From NCBI GenBank assembly GCA_019096155.1, contig JAHCVI010000001.1:11160001-11224000 (forward strand): a stretch of 64,000 bases of DNA, read 5' to 3'. The notes under the pieces are model-generated. The model was not told the DNA's origin and did no database searches. It was given only the letters and a program-made list of their open reading frames with translations. A program made the translations under genes and the position numbers. Source of the DNA: Staphylotrichum longicolle. Lineage: Eukaryota > Ascomycota > Sordariomycetes > Sordariales > Chaetomiaceae. Below, piece after piece: positions 21,801-34,557 of the stretch (the stretch's first letter is position 1; each line of letters starts with the position of its first letter).

Positions 21801-22339
21801 GCCGCCCACGGCGACAAACACGCCGCCACCGCCCCCAACCCAACCATCACCAACAAGATCCTCGTCACCGCAGAGGACATCCGCCGCGGCAAAAAAGACC
21901 GTCTCGGCAGACAAGCCCATCCCCGTCTCGGACCGCATCCCAGAAAAGACCCGCCCCGCGGCCGCAGCGGCAGAAGACCCCACCGTCCGCCCGTCCATGG
22001 CCCCGGCGAGGCCCTCGCCATCCTCATCAAGGAGACCCAGGACGAGATCGACCACCTGCAGATGGAGCTCAGGCGGCTCAACGACGTCTACTTTGCCCTG
22101 GACAAGGCGCAGGGCATGCGCGAGCGGAGACGCGTCATGGCGAGATCAAGCGGGTGCAGGGCGAGGTCGAGGCCAAGTCCGGGCACCTGTACCGGCTGCA
22201 CGACGTGCTCGAGGGGCAGAAACAGGCGGGGCAGCTGATGGTGGACGGCGAGGTGGATGTCACGGTCTTGAGCGGCTTGTTGAGGGCGGAGGTGGGGGAT
22301 GGGGAGGAAATGAGGGAGGAGTGGAATGGGTTTGACTGA
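18864..22339 (+). CDS. Spindle-pole coiled-coil protein with Cep57 microtubule-binding domain (Ppc89-like), three frame breaks
   Basis: The ATG at 18864 (ACCATGG) starts a single long exon. About 300 residues of Ser/Thr/Pro-rich linker precede a long coiled coil (about residues 340-750) and a further disordered part. The C-terminus matches the Cep57 microtubule-binding domain: LLDGICKHNSLNCNVCVRI, KPIPVSDRIPEKTRP, then IDHLQMELRRLNDVYFALD and LYRLHDVLEGQKQAGQL. Fission-yeast Ppc89, a spindle pole body scaffold, has a similar design. Three single-base shifts occur: one extra A in an A6 run (21891-21896), one missing C in a C4 run near 22000, and one missing base near 22142. The first two cancel, so the frame stays open but about 36 residues are garbled; the third moves the stop from 22339 to 22238. 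Corrected length is about 1158 residues. Confidence 0.85.
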
Positions 22340-24703
22340 GGCGGGGGTTCCATGGTGCTGGTATTGGGGTTTTTGGGAAGGGTGTTTTTTCTTTTCTTTT
22401 CCTTTTCCGCGCATTGATATTGTTGCCAACTCTGTCTTGAGTTGGGTCTGGTTAGGTTTCCGGCACTGGATGAATGGGTCTGTTGGAGTAGTGTATGGGG
22501 GTTTTGGCTTTGGGCTTTGGGCTTGGTGGTTGAGCCGGGCTGTGTTTGGTTTTTCCTGGGGTTTGGGTCTTGCGTTTTTTCTGTCCTCTCATTCTTGCAG
22601 GCAGTGTACTGTAGATTCAGGGATTCCTGTGGTTCGGGTACAACGGGCATCGAGTTCTCGAAATTGCATATCAGAGCTGCTCTGTCTGGCGTTTGAAAGA
22701 ATCAAGTTCCTTTTACTTCCCTGCTCAAGTCTTGGCGATGTGTTGTTGCCTGTGTCGACCCCGTCCCGAACATGGGGTTGAGCATGGGCTCGAGGATGGG
22801 CTCGCAATACTGGCCTGCCTTGCTGTCGGGAGAAAAGGGTTGGTGTTACGATGGGAGTAGAAGACGCACAGGAGTTCAGAGAAACATTGTGTACTTGGTA
22901 TGGAAGGAGTGGATTCCATGGGAAACAAGTGCAATTGCAACAGTCAAGTCACTTAGAGAGAGGTGAGGAGATGATGTCAGTTCTGTTTCTCAGTCACCTA
23001 TGGTTTTCTGCACTATACCATCGCAATGCCAAAACCTATCACTGCAAGACCCTGTTTCCTATTCCATAGCGGTTCCTGCTCCATGATCTGAGTGCTCCAT
23101 GGTCTGATGTTCAATGGTATCACGGCGGAGACTGCTTGTTTCGTTCGCGCGAGTGCCGAGAACCGCGAACGCCTCTTTTCTCTCTCGTAGACAGGGAGCA
23201 GCTTATGTACACCGGTTTCAACCCCCCAACCTTTCCAGACCCAATTTACGTCTCTCCATCTGCAGGAATGTCAAGGCCTGCGGCTGAGACAGGCGAGGCA
23301 AGCGGATTGTTTGATGTTACACTGATATCTGAACACAAGCAGCATGTGAAGACCATAAGAGATGTTACTGAATGTTTTGGCTGCCCCCGTTTTTATACTT
23401 TTCCTACCTCCTGCCTCTTTCGACGCTAGGAAACCGGAAAATATTCCGAGGCCAGCCAGCCCTTCTCCCAGGTGTGTGGGTGAGGCTGGAAGCGCTTAGA
23501 GGAGGCATTGCCAAACTCAGATGTGATCTGCGATCAGCCCCCTCCCCCAAAGCAGTAACCCGGCTTTTACTGTGTGTTAATCCCGGAAGACGCCCCAGCC
23601 GCCCTTGGGAGACCAGACCCAAGAACAAACACTCGGGTAACGCAGCTTCATTTGGGAACCTCTGCCTGCCGCGGAAGCGGGGCCGGGGTCCGGGGAATTG
23701 CCGTTTGGGAGCCGAGTGGAGGCGGCGGGCTTGGCTTGCAAAGGGCACCGCCAGTGTGCCGTCTCAACACAGTGAATGATGCATGTTGCTCCAAGATAAG
23801 GTGTGGGTAGGACTGCCGCACTTACCAGTGCGATGGCTCGGGAATGTTGGTGGGTCCCGGAAGGTGAGCAAACTTGGGGTCCGTCATGTCTCCTGCCTCT
23901 GACTGACGCAAGTGGTGGTCACGTAGGAACAAATGTCGCCATGGGTGCAGTGCCACTGGCCGGGCAAGGTACCCTAACCACATGCCTGGAGAGCTGTTTG
24001 TCGAGTCGGCCATGGGACCCTTGACAGTGATGAGGCATTGCTGCTGCTGCCACATCCCCATTCTCTCGGTCGAGGCCTATCACGGACAAGCCGAGTCTCA
24101 ATAAAGATCGAGATCTCCAGACCCCGCATTGGTGAGAACAACGGGCGGCTGCGTGAAAGACCGTGTGATGCTGCTTGGACTGCACTGTGTGCCGAGTGCG
24201 CCCAGTGTCCTGGCGGGCTCTGTCAGTAAATTAGGTAACCAGCTGTCCTCCCGAGGGCGAGAGAGCTCGCAGGTGTGGGAGTGGAAAAGACGGCCTTTCA
24301 TGGTCGTCGCGGCCGGGATATCGAAAGCTTAGTCGTCGATTTGGGTTGCATATGCGCAGAAGCATTCTCTCCCCCCCACCGCATGCTTGGCACGCAGTGA
24401 TTGGGGCCGTGAGAATCGTCATTTGATGGGAAACAAATCCGAGATTGTCGCCCTGTGAGACAGGAAGGCCGCGGCAGGGGGGTGCTGACCGATTCGGGGC
24501 TGGACTGCTTTCACGGCAAGCCAGATGACAGCTACGTCCGCTTTCTTCAGACGCCACCCTGTTCTCCTGGAACTCATCACTGCAATGTGCCGCTTGCCGC
24601 CGTGATCGACCCAAGCGTCTACGTCCCTCATCGGTGTGGGCACTCCATCTCGGATCCGTTCTTTTCTTTCCACCGACCACAACAAGATCCGCGCAAAGCC
24701 GAC
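22340..24703. other. 2.4-kb intergenic region
   Basis: The first 250 bases are T- and G-rich and suit a 3' UTR. The rest shows only scattered short frames. No gene or RNA was recognised. Confidence 0.55.
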
Positions 24704-27547
24704 ATGGCCTCACAGCCTGCGGCGGGGGTGTCCTGCGTCGAATGCCAGCGCAGGAAGCAAAAGGTAAAGGTCCCGGACGGGCCAGCGGACCCACACCGCC
24801 ACAAGACCGTTATTGTCTTACACTGAGGGCTTGAGCTGACGACTCAAACCAGTGCAACCGCGAGTTTCCGTGTAATCACTGCTTGAAGCGCGGAGTGTCA
24901 CACCTATGCCGGTCGAAGACGGTGGTTTCGAAAGCTTCCAGAAAGGCACAATCGCAAGATAGCGAGGCGAGGTTAGACCACCGAGACTGAACCCATCGTG
25001 CCGCGACTGACCGGTGCATCTGCCTCCAGCAGGCCTAGGAAGCGCAGCCTCGATAGCTCAGACACTGGAGCTGCTTCTGATGGGGAGTCGGACCACGATG
25101 ACTCCGGCTCCGAGATCGATGTGAGCGGGGCCTTGAATGGCCTGGGCTACATGTCCCACCATCACCACTTGGTGCTGGGTCAAGGTCCGGCCCAGAAGGT
25201 AATGTGATGCGCATGGTGGCGGGAGTCGAGAAAACACGGCCAACTGACAGTCCCAAAGGCGATCAGGGACACCGCAGAGGACAGCGACGAGGAGCTGCCC
25301 GAAGAACTTTATGCTGCTGTGGCGTTGGTGCCAGAGAAACGGTACACTGGTACTTCTGGCCGCTTGTCCCGCATAAACCTCGCCGCAGACGCTGACTTAA
25401 TGCAGACTGCCTGATCGACAACTTCCTGAACGGGGCAAATCATCAGTATTACGCTCTGTATCCACCGGAATTCAGAGCCCAGTACGATCGCTGGTGGGCG
25501 GCCCCGAGGGTGACGCCGGAACTTACGAGCCTGATCCTGCGTGTCTGCGCTTGTTCCCTCCATTTCATCATCGAGGACAGCGTCAAAGTAAGGCTGGAAA
25601 AGGAACTCGAAACAGATGTCGTGACGTTTGCGAACCGCCTGCATTCTGCGGCCGAGAAGCTCAGCGCCAGCATTGCACCAGGAAAAGGCGGGCTCGTCCA
25701 CGTCCAACAGCTGTTCTTGACTGCGTACTGGTTCAAGTCGGCTGAGAAATGGACTGAGGCCTGGCACGCCCTGAGCAAAGCCATCCGGGCCGCAAACGAA
25801 ATAGGTATGCCTTCCCGGGCACGGGCCCTGAGAGGGGCCGCAGGCCAAGCTGATATCGTCGAGGTCTTCATCACGACTCTTTATCCGACGGCATGTCCGA
25901 GTTCGACCGCGAGATGAGGAGGCGAGTGTGGGTTATCCTGTATCTGTGGGACTTGTAAGTCAACCGCCATGGGCATCAGAAGGGCTGGCTGACCTTTCAA
26001 GCGCGTTGGGCTCTATGCTGTCTCGCCCACTCCTCGTCAACCACGCAGATTGCACAATCGTGATGCCCACGCTAACTCTTGAGAACAACCCTAACTGTCC
26101 TGATCAGCCGTCTCCTTTTCGCCACATGAACCTTCACTGCCAGCTCTGCATTGATATGGCAGCAGAACTGGGTGGCCCTTCGGCTTCCGAGCTCGACAAG
26201 GCAGAGATCGCCAAGAGGATGCGGGATGTGGTCGAAAAGTGGTTCGAAAAGCTACCGGCCGAATATGCTGTCAAGGAACCGGACACGCGTTGGGATGCCG
26301 AGTTTGGATGGGTTGTGTTTCAACGTCGATATCTGCACTTGATCGGATACATGGGCCTGTTCAGTCAGCTGAGGCCGTTCGTTGCGCGGAGCTCGGCGAA
26401 ACCGATGTCGGATCTAGAGTCGACCCTCCGGGCGTCTGGTGTCGACGCAGCGCTGGGTCTCATGGATGTGTCCTGGAACCTGTTCGAGAACCTCGTGTCG
26501 GTGGGCGCCAAGTTTCATTATGCCATATTCTGCATCTTCGACGCAGCGACCGTCATGTGTTCTGCCTTCGTCCAGGACGAGGCTCGCAACCTCCCGCGGC
26601 GCGAGACGATCCTCGAAGCCATCAAGAAGGCGCTGAGCATGCTCGCAGAGGTGGCTCCAGAGTCCAAGACGACGGCAGCGCTGTACCGCATCCTCAAAGG
26701 GCTCCTTTCCAACCTGCCGCTAAGCACCAGAGAGCAAGGCGTGTTCAAGGCCAATGCATCCAAACGGTTGAAGGGCGACAGGATGGCTCTGCCAAACGAA
26801 CGACCAGCCCCCAAATCCCCCAGCAAGACGTCATCGAAGCGAGGCCACACTGAAACCCGCCGCGCTCAGAGACCTCGTCACAGATCGAGCAGTGCCAGCT
26901 CGAACAGCGACTCGACGTTGGACTCGTCCAACTGCCAGCCACGAAGCGAGAGTTCTGTGTCGCTGCCGGATAGCTGTCGATCTATAAGCGTACAAGCGTC
27001 ATCGGGAGAACAGGCGCGGCGGTCTTCTACCGTTCCATCAAACGGGGTTGCATCTGTCGGTGGTGTATCGACTCCTTTCGCAGCAGCGGCGCCAATCCAT
27101 GCCGCATACCCGAGCCCGACAGACCACTTCATGCCAACGACCACCGTGGCGTCGACAACCGTGTTCATGGCATCCGACGGGTTCCCGCCAACCCCCGGAT
27201 TTGCGCAGTCGAGCAGTTTCCAATACAACTCGACGCTCAGCCCCGTGGACGCGTTCCCCTTCAGCCAACCGGGCTGGCAGCCATCTCAGGTTCCAATGAG
27301 CGGGTTGAACGACGAGGTGCACATCTACCAGCCCGGCAGCCTGGCAGGGTTCGACAACACGGCGCCCTCGGTGCTCGGGTACTGGGAATGGCAAACGCTC
27401 GGTCTCGGTCATCCTGTGTCCTGGGGCCAACAGGCGCAGGGGCAAAACGGGATCCGGTACCACCACAACGGACTTTCGGGAGGGTTTCATGACCGGGGAA
27501 TGGCGAACGACGGGGAGAGCTCGAGCGCTGACGGTCTCAGCCGGTGA
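24704..27547 (+). CDS. Zn2Cys6 fungal-type transcription factor
   Basis: Seven exons (24704-24763, 24853-24971, 25030-25198, 25259-25349, 25406-25804, 25864-25954, 26002-27547) join in phase to give 824 residues. The zinc cluster has Cys at 11, 14, 21, 27, 30 and 39 (C-x2-C-x6-C-x5-C-x2-C-x8-C), and the first intron falls inside it. A basic linker (RPRKRS) and an acidic Asp/Glu stretch follow, then the fungal-specific middle homology domain: DCLIDNFLNGANHQYYALYP, an MSEFDREMRRRVWVILYLWD helix, and LLVNHADCTIVMPTL. After about residue 620 the protein is Ser/Pro/Thr-rich and probably disordered. Exon 3 has a tandem CAGCAG acceptor, so a form one residue shorter is possible (exon from 25033). 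The regulated genes are unknown; the threonine aldolase downstream is the nearest candidate by position only. Confidence 0.93.
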
Positions 27548-28856
27548 GCACCGGCGCCACTCACTTTCTCAACATCCACCATGTCCTTTTTTTTTTTTTC
27601 AGGCAATCGGTGATTCCCCGTGATTGGCGAAGTAGGTGGCTTTGGAGGTGTTTTCATTCGGCATGTGGCGAGGCTTAGTGCCGGTTGCTTCCGGCGGCAA
27701 CTGGCCGCGGAGCAGAGATTAAGCTCAGAAGGGTTCCTAGGCTGTGTAACCTGGCGCTGAAGCAGTCTTTTTTTGACAAAGTCTCCTATTTTCTTAGCTC
27801 GTATCAGTTGGAGAAGGAATCAATCGTAATCCACGCAATCAAGACTCCCATCCGTCCTGATGTGCTCTGCTGGTGGCCAGGATTTCGAGTTTGAATGTGG
27901 TGAAATTGTTGCACGTTGAAGATGCTTCTTGGGAAAGTCATTTCAGGACGTGTGAGGAAGGATGGCACCATTACTTATAGCGCGGGCAGCCGTGCTCCCC
28001 GAAACAAGCCTTAAGTCGCCGAACACTTGGTCACTCTTGCAGGGGAACTTTTGGGACTCCGAAAGCTGTCGGACTCGTGAGCGGCGGTCACAGCCCCATC
28101 GTACGATGACCGATCCATGACAAGTCTTGTAACACAGCTGAAGTGTGTCGCGTGGGGAATCTCTTGGGGATCTCACAGCCAATTCAGAGTCGATGTCTGG
28201 CGCAGTGGCTTGAAACTGTCTTTGTGGTGTTGCTGCCACGTGGGAATGGCTTGCCTGTGCGGGTTGGGTGTTGTTGCCTTCTACTGAATGTACCCAGGAG
28301 ATTGCGAGGGAAACAATCGCTAGGTGTGGGTCTCGACCCCCGTCCCTTCCAGGCCCCGACCCACGCGAACAGTGGGGTCGCGCTTGCCGACGGCATCGAA
28401 TCGGCGGGACTTGGGCCGATCATGCCATCGCACTCCGAATCTCAGCGGGACCGGGACAGTGTGGCAGTTGCCTGTTTCGGATTCAAGCTGCTGGCGACGG
28501 CTAGAGCAACCCACCCATGTTGGCATCTCCTGCAAACCGAGTCACAGCTGCAGACTTCACCCCGAGCTTACGTACACTACTGTACCATCTCAGGTCCGGC
28601 CACAGCCGACAAAGCCCTCTTCACTAATCAGTGACCTCTCCGAGCCCATACCACCTTTCCGGAGGAATATGCAATGAGACTCGGGCAAAGAGTCATACCG
28701 GCGGCAGAAGGGTGGAGGAGTACCCTGATACGTTCTCCACCTCGCCCGTCGTTTCTCCGGGACCACGCAGCAGCGGCCAGACTTTTACGACTACCTTCTC
28801 ATCAACCTGGATGTACTCGGGCTCTCTCCTCCAGCTCAGCACTATACTCTTCCACA
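27548..28856. other. 1.3-kb intergenic region
   Basis: A T13 run sits at 27587-27599 just after the transcription-factor stop. The remainder is the promoter side of the threonine aldolase gene. No gene was seen. Confidence 0.55.
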
Positions 28857-30154
28857 ATGGCGTCTGCTAACGGAATCACCATCGAGAAATCGCGCGCGCC
28901 AAGGCACAATGCCTGGATCGGCAGCGCCGGAGCAGCGGGCCACGACCTCAGGAGTCAGTTTCGTATCGTTCCGAGTCTGGTAACCCGCTGACTGACACGG
29001 GGGCAGGTGACACCATGACCACTCCGACGGCGTCGATGCTCGCCGCGATCCAGTCGTGCACATTGCTGGATGACGTATTCAACGAGGACCTCACCACAAT
29101 CGACTTGGAAAGCCACTGTGCCGCCCTGACGGGCAAGGAGGCCGGGCTGTTTGTCCTGTCCGGCACCATGGGGAACCAGTTGGCCTTGAGGTCTCTGCTG
29201 ACGCAGCCTCCGCACGGGGTGCTTTGTGATTACCGCTCCCATATTGTCAAGTATGAAGCGGGAGGGTGAGAACCAACAGACACTTTCCCCCTGACTCACT
29301 GCAGTTGTTGCTGACCTGCTATACCCAGCGTCTCGAGCCTCACTGGCGCCATGTTGAAGACTGTGGTGCCAAAGAACGGCGTTTACCTCACTCTAGAAGA
29401 CGTCAAGGCAAACATCTACCTCGACGATGATGTGCACACATGTCCCACTCGTGTCATCAGCCTGGAGAACACTCTCAATGGCATGGTTATGCCACTTGAA
29501 GAGGTCCAGCGCATCTCATCCTTTGCCCGGGAGCACGGGGTAAAGATGCATTGCGACGGCGCGCGGCTGTGGGAGGTGGCGGCCTCGGGAGCGGGCAGCC
29601 TCGTTGAGTATGCTGCGTGCTTCGACACGGTGACTCTCTGCTTCTCCAAGGGGCTTGGTGCCCCCGTCGGGAGCATCCTGGTGGGCAGCAAAGATGTGAC
29701 CAAGCACGCCCGGTGGGTAAGAAAGTCCATTGGCGGCGGGCTGCGCCAGCCAGGCGTCGTGACAGCCGCCGCCCGCGTTGCCGTCGACGAGACGTTCGGC
29801 CGTGGTCCCAACGGTGAGGGCGGACTGCTGCGCGACACGCACACCCTCGCGCAAGAAGTGGCCAAAATGTGGACGGACTTGGGCGGCAAGCTTGCTCACC
29901 CGGTGCATACAAACATGGTCTGGCTGGACTTGGACGCGGCCCAATGCCCGCCAGCGCGGTTCGAGGCACTTGGCAAGGAGGCTGGTCTCAAGTTATTTGC
30001 TGGCAGACTGGTCATCCACTACCAGATCTACCAGAACCGAGATTTTGTGATGCCGAGACTGGCCAACATCTTCAAGGCGGTCTTTGACAAGGCGGAGGGC
30101 GATGCGACCTACACAAGCCGCGAAGGGGAAGCGTCCATGTACAGGTCACAATAG
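28857..30154 (+). CDS. L-threonine aldolase (PLP-dependent, beta-eliminating)
   Basis: Exons 28857-28953, 29007-29265 and 29329-30154 (introns 53 and 63 bp, both GT-AG with CTGAC branch points) give 393 residues. The N-terminus carries the family DLRSDTMTTPT signature, split by the first intron. The PLP site is clear: HCDGARLWE with Asp195, and CFSKGLGAPVGS with Lys226 as the Schiff-base lysine; an Arg-rich helix (ARWVRKSIGGGLRQ) follows. The enzyme cleaves L-threonine or L-allo-threonine to glycine and acetaldehyde. No targeting signal is visible, so it is likely cytosolic. Related fold members in fungi act as alanine racemase in toxin clusters, but nothing around this gene suggests a cluster. 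The gene is intact. Confidence 0.93.
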
Positions 30155-31634
30155 AGCACCAAGCGTTGTGGCCGTCAATCTCAGCAAGGGATTCTTGCTT
30201 CCCATGACAAGAGAATTCAATCTCTGAAGAGCGGATCACGTCGGTGTGGTTCTCCCTAGATCTGCCCTCGGTGCCCAATCTGGTCAATTAGTCCTCAGCC
30301 CCGTCCTGCGCCTGCAGAGAAGGGCCGACCAGGTGGGCCGGCCAGGCCAGGTTCCCCACGATCTCGGGCTTGACCGTTGAGTGGCGCACTACCGCTCGAT
30401 CTGACCGAATTGCGAGAACTACACCTACACTTAGGCTGAGACATGCCGATGGCGACAGTGAGACAAGGTCCAACAGAGTTACCAGATGATCTGTCTTTCG
30501 GACGGACAGACAAAAAGTCGAAGAACCTCACAGCCAAGCGAAATAGCGGCCGCCACTGACATCGTAAACACCACCTTTAAAGTGCCGTATTGCCGACTTT
30601 TAAGAGTTTGCCGCAAGTTTTCTGCTCGTATCATGCCCAACTTGGTGAGTGAAGCCAGACATGACCAGCAATCATCCATCATCGATTTCAGTGCCAAGTT
30701 GGAATGCAAGTTGACACCCTCCACTGCCGGCTGGGGAAGCGCTAAAGTGCCCCGCAGAACCCCTGTAAGCCTCCGCACGTTGCCTGGCCTGACGTCACTC
30801 TAAATCCGGGGCGTCAGCGAATCAGGGCACCGGATTCGGTGGTATGCCGGGGTTATTCTGGGCTGTGGCTGCGGGGAATGCAGCCCCAACACCAAAAAGT
30901 TTCCTTCCACAACCCTTCCTGCTTGACGCAGGGCTCGCCCAGGGCGGATGCAGCCGTGAAAATGTATACTTCGGCTCGAGACCCTGAAGCTAGACGGTTT
31001 CGTAAAGGCCAATGTTCAGGCGGCGTGGCTTTTACAGGGTAGAATGAAGGTCGTGGCAAGGCCGAATCCGGCGCGCCTTGCTTCTCACCTCCGAATGCAT
31101 CGAAAAGTTGGAGAAGGGCGACGATCACGATCATGTTGAGAGCACGCGGCTGCGGTCCGCGCCCTGGACAAGGCAGGGGAGCCCGACCTCAAATCCGGAA
31201 TCCAAGGATGACCCTGCTGCTCAGAGGTACCCCAATGCATTTCCCTGGCACCAACCACCTTACGTACCTTAGAGTGTAGAGCTGCAGTTGTGCTGCAAGC
31301 AGGGTTGCATGCGACTTGGAAGTTGACGTCGAGGGGACGGCCACGGCTTCGTCTCCTGCCTAAACCGATGCTAAGACGGCCGACCTTCAGTCCGATCCTG
31401 CGGGCCGGTCACGTTGGCGTTTGGATTTCCGGCTTTCCCTCGTTTTTATTCATTTAATTCGGGCGGGCAGCGATCTTTCCCCTCGTTGAAGAAGGAGCCG
31501 ACCTCACTTGCCCTTTGTTCCTCCTCGGTTTTGCCTCACCTCCTCTGCGTACCAGTACCACCTAGTGCCTGGAGTGAACTGAAGGTACAACTTCGAAGCA
31601 GGTAGCACCAACGGGCGCTAGCACACATCTCACA
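30155..31634. other. 1.5-kb intergenic region
   Basis: It separates the threonine aldolase and trehalase genes, which point the same way. I saw only short unconvincing frames. Confidence 0.55.
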
Positions 31635-33902
31635 ATGGCACCGCGACGTCTCACGGCGGCAGTAGTCGCTGGCCTCGGGACGGTCGCCTCTGCGCTGTAC
31701 ATCAATGGCTCCGTCACGGCGCCATGCGACTCTCCGTTGTACTGCCAGGGCGAGATCCTGAAAGCGATTGAGCTTGCCCGGCCCTTCGCCGATTCCAAGA
31801 CATTCGTGGACATGTAAGTCACACACCCACCCGTTCGCATGGGGCGACCCTTACGATCCCGCGTTCCGACGGCCCGAGGTGAGACAGAGACTGACTGAGA
31901 CTCCCACCCAGGCCAACGCTCAAGCCCGTCGACGAGGTGATTGCAGCGTTCAACAAGCTCAGCCAGCCATTGTCCAACAATTCTGAGCTCAACTCCTTCC
32001 TGGCCGAGAACTTTGCACCGGCCGGCGGCGAGCTCGAAGAAGTGCCCAAGGACGAGCTCAAGACCGAGCCTAGTTTCCTCGACAACGTCAAAGATGCCAC
32101 CGTCAAGGAGTTTGTCAACAAGGTGATCGACATCTGGCCCGACCTCACCAGACGCTATGCCGGCCCCGGCAACTGCTCCAACTGCGCCAACAGCTTCATC
32201 CCCGTCAACCGCACCTTCGTGGTGGCTGGCGGCCGCTTCCGCGAGCCCTACTACTGGGACTCGTACTGGATCATCGAGGGCCTCCTGCGCACCGGCGGCG
32301 CCTTCACGCAAATCTCCAAGAACATCATTGAGAACTTCCTAGATTTTGTCGAGACCATTGGCTTCGTTCCCAACGGCGCGAGGGTCTATTATCTGAACAG
32401 GTCTCAGCCGCCGCTCCTGACCCTGATGGTCAAGACCTACGTCGACTATACCAACGACACCAGCATCCTCGAGAGGGCCCTGCCGCTCTTGGTCAAGGAG
32501 CACGAGTTCTGGACTAACAACCGGAGCGTGTCGATTACGGCGGCCGACGGCAAGCAGTACACCCTGAACCGGTGAGTCGACCCCGTGCCTGGGATTTAAA
32601 CAAGGAAGCCGGTGCTGACATTCATTTCGCAGCTACTCTGTCAACAACAACCAGCCTCGGCCAGAGTCGTACAGGGAGGACTACGTCACGGCGAACAACG
32701 CGTCCTACTACGCGACCTCGGGCATAATATACCCGGCGAACACCCCGCTTAACCAGACGGAGAAGGACGTGCTCTATGCCAATCTGGCCAGCGGCGCCGA
32801 GTCCGGCTGGGACTACACGGCGCGGTGGCTCAAGACCCCGAACGACGCCGCGAGGGACGTCTACTTCCCGCTCCGCTCGCTCAACGTCCGCGAGATTGTC
32901 CCCGTCGACCTCAACTCGATTCTGTACCAGAACGAGGTCATCATCGCCCACTACCTCCAACAGGGCGGCAACAGCAGCGAGGCCAAGCGGTGGGTCGATC
33001 TCGCCGCGCAGCGCAGCGAGGCCATGTACGCCCTCATGTGGAACAGCACGCTCTGGTCCTACTTCGACTACAACCTGACCAGCAGCTCGCAACGCATCTA
33101 CGTGCCCGCCAACCCCGACTCGGTCACCACGGCGTCTGACCAAGCCAACTCGCCGCCCGGCCAGGAAGTCCTCTTCGACATCGCCCAGCTCTACCCCTTC
33201 TGGACGGGCGCCGCCCCGGCCGCCCTCAAGGCCAATCCCCTCGCCGTGCAAAACGCCTACGCCCGCGTCAAGAACATGCTCGACACCAAGGCGGGCGCCA
33301 TCCCCGCCACCAACTTCCCCACGGGCCAGCAGTGGGACAAGCCCAACGTCTGGCCCCCGCTGCAGCACGTCCTCATGAAGGGCCTGCTCAACACCCCGGC
33401 CACCTTCTCCGAGTCGGACCCGGCCTACCAGGCCACGCAGACGCTCGCCCTGCGCCTCGCGCAGCGCTACGTCGACTCGACCTTTTGCACGTGGTACGCC
33501 ACGGGCGGCTCGACGAGCGACACGCCGCGCCTGCAGGGGGTCAGCGAGGGCGCGACGGGCACCATGTTTGAAAAGTACAGCGACAACGCGACCAACGTCG
33601 CCGGCGGCGGCGGCGAGTACGAGGTCGTCGAGGGCTTCGGCTGGACCAACGGCGTGCTCATCTGGGCCGCCGACGTGTTTGGCGCGCGCCTCCAGAAGCC
33701 CGACTGCGGCAACATCACGGCCGCGCACACCCATTCCAGCGCCAAGAGGAGCGTGGAGCTCGGTGGCGGCGCGAGGTGGATGAGGGAGAGGCGGGCCGTC
33801 GAGCTCGACCCGTGGGACGCCAAGTGGACCAAGATGTTTGGGCGGAGCAAGCTGAGGAAGAGGGAGGAAGCGGCGGTAGGGCGCAAGCGGTGGGCGGTTT
33901 GA
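31635..33902 (+). CDS. Secreted trehalase, glycoside hydrolase family 37
   Basis: Exons 31635-31813, 31912-32571 and 32633-33902 (introns 98 and 61 bp) give 702 residues. A signal peptide of about 20 residues (ending near ASALY) directs secretion, and many Asn-x-Ser/Thr sites fit an extracellular or vacuolar enzyme. GH37 signatures are present: VAGGRFREPYYWDSYW around 165-180, QWDKPNVWPP near 512, and GGGGEYEVVEGFGWTNG near 604. It hydrolyses trehalose to two glucose. The last 60 residues after the catalytic core are Arg/Lys-rich with several dibasic pairs, unusual for a secreted enzyme and a possible processing region. The gene converges with GCN5 on its 3' side. All junctions keep frame and the catalytic landmarks are intact. 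Confidence 0.95.
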
Positions 33903-34557
33903 GCAACGGCTAAAGTGTTGTGTTTAACGCTTTTTTGTCTCGGGAAGGAGTTTCTTCGACGGGGCGTGCGAGGGTAATGCTTGGGGGTGGACATACCCTG
34001 AGGCGATATGAGCACAGGTTCCGTTTGATGATACCTACCTACCTTGCCTAGCTACCGAACATGGTAAATACTTGATTTTTAACAAAACCTGAGTGAGGTG
34101 CAAGACAATCACCTGTAAGAAGTTTTGAGACAATGGTAACTGGCGACTCGCGTTGATTTCGAAGCTAGCCAGGTGTTTTGTGCAAATCACAGCGCAGAAA
34201 AGCCTCCCGACCGGTCATATATGAGACCGGGTTCCCCTTTCGGTATTGCAAATAACTCCCTTCCCAACGCCATCTCTGCCTAACCGGCCCCCCACAGCCC
34301 CAACGCCAATAGTAATGCAACCATATCCTTCCTCCTCTTCTCCCCCACCCTTTCCACCGCCTTCCACCTGGCCCTTAACCACCCGCGCCGTCACCCCCCG
34401 CGGCAGTCCTCAGCCGCCTGCTGCTCCGGCCCGGCGGCCTGCCCCTGCGTCGCCTGACGTTCGAGGGCTCCCCGCCGGCGGCGGCCGCACCGGCCACGGC
34501 CATCATGTCTTCGGCCGACTTGCCCCTCCCCGCCTTCTTCCTCGACCGGAGCTCCTC
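33903..34557. other. Convergent 3' intergenic region (trehalase / GCN5)
   Basis: This is the shared 3' flank of two genes running toward each other. A Pro/Ser-rich frame begins at 34246 on the plus strand, but it continues as an antisense shadow of GCN5. Confidence 0.55.

Noticed and set aside
32622..33734. 370-codon minus-strand frame
   Set aside because: It is the antisense shadow of the trehalase exon 3, rich in Arg, Gly and Val without motifs.
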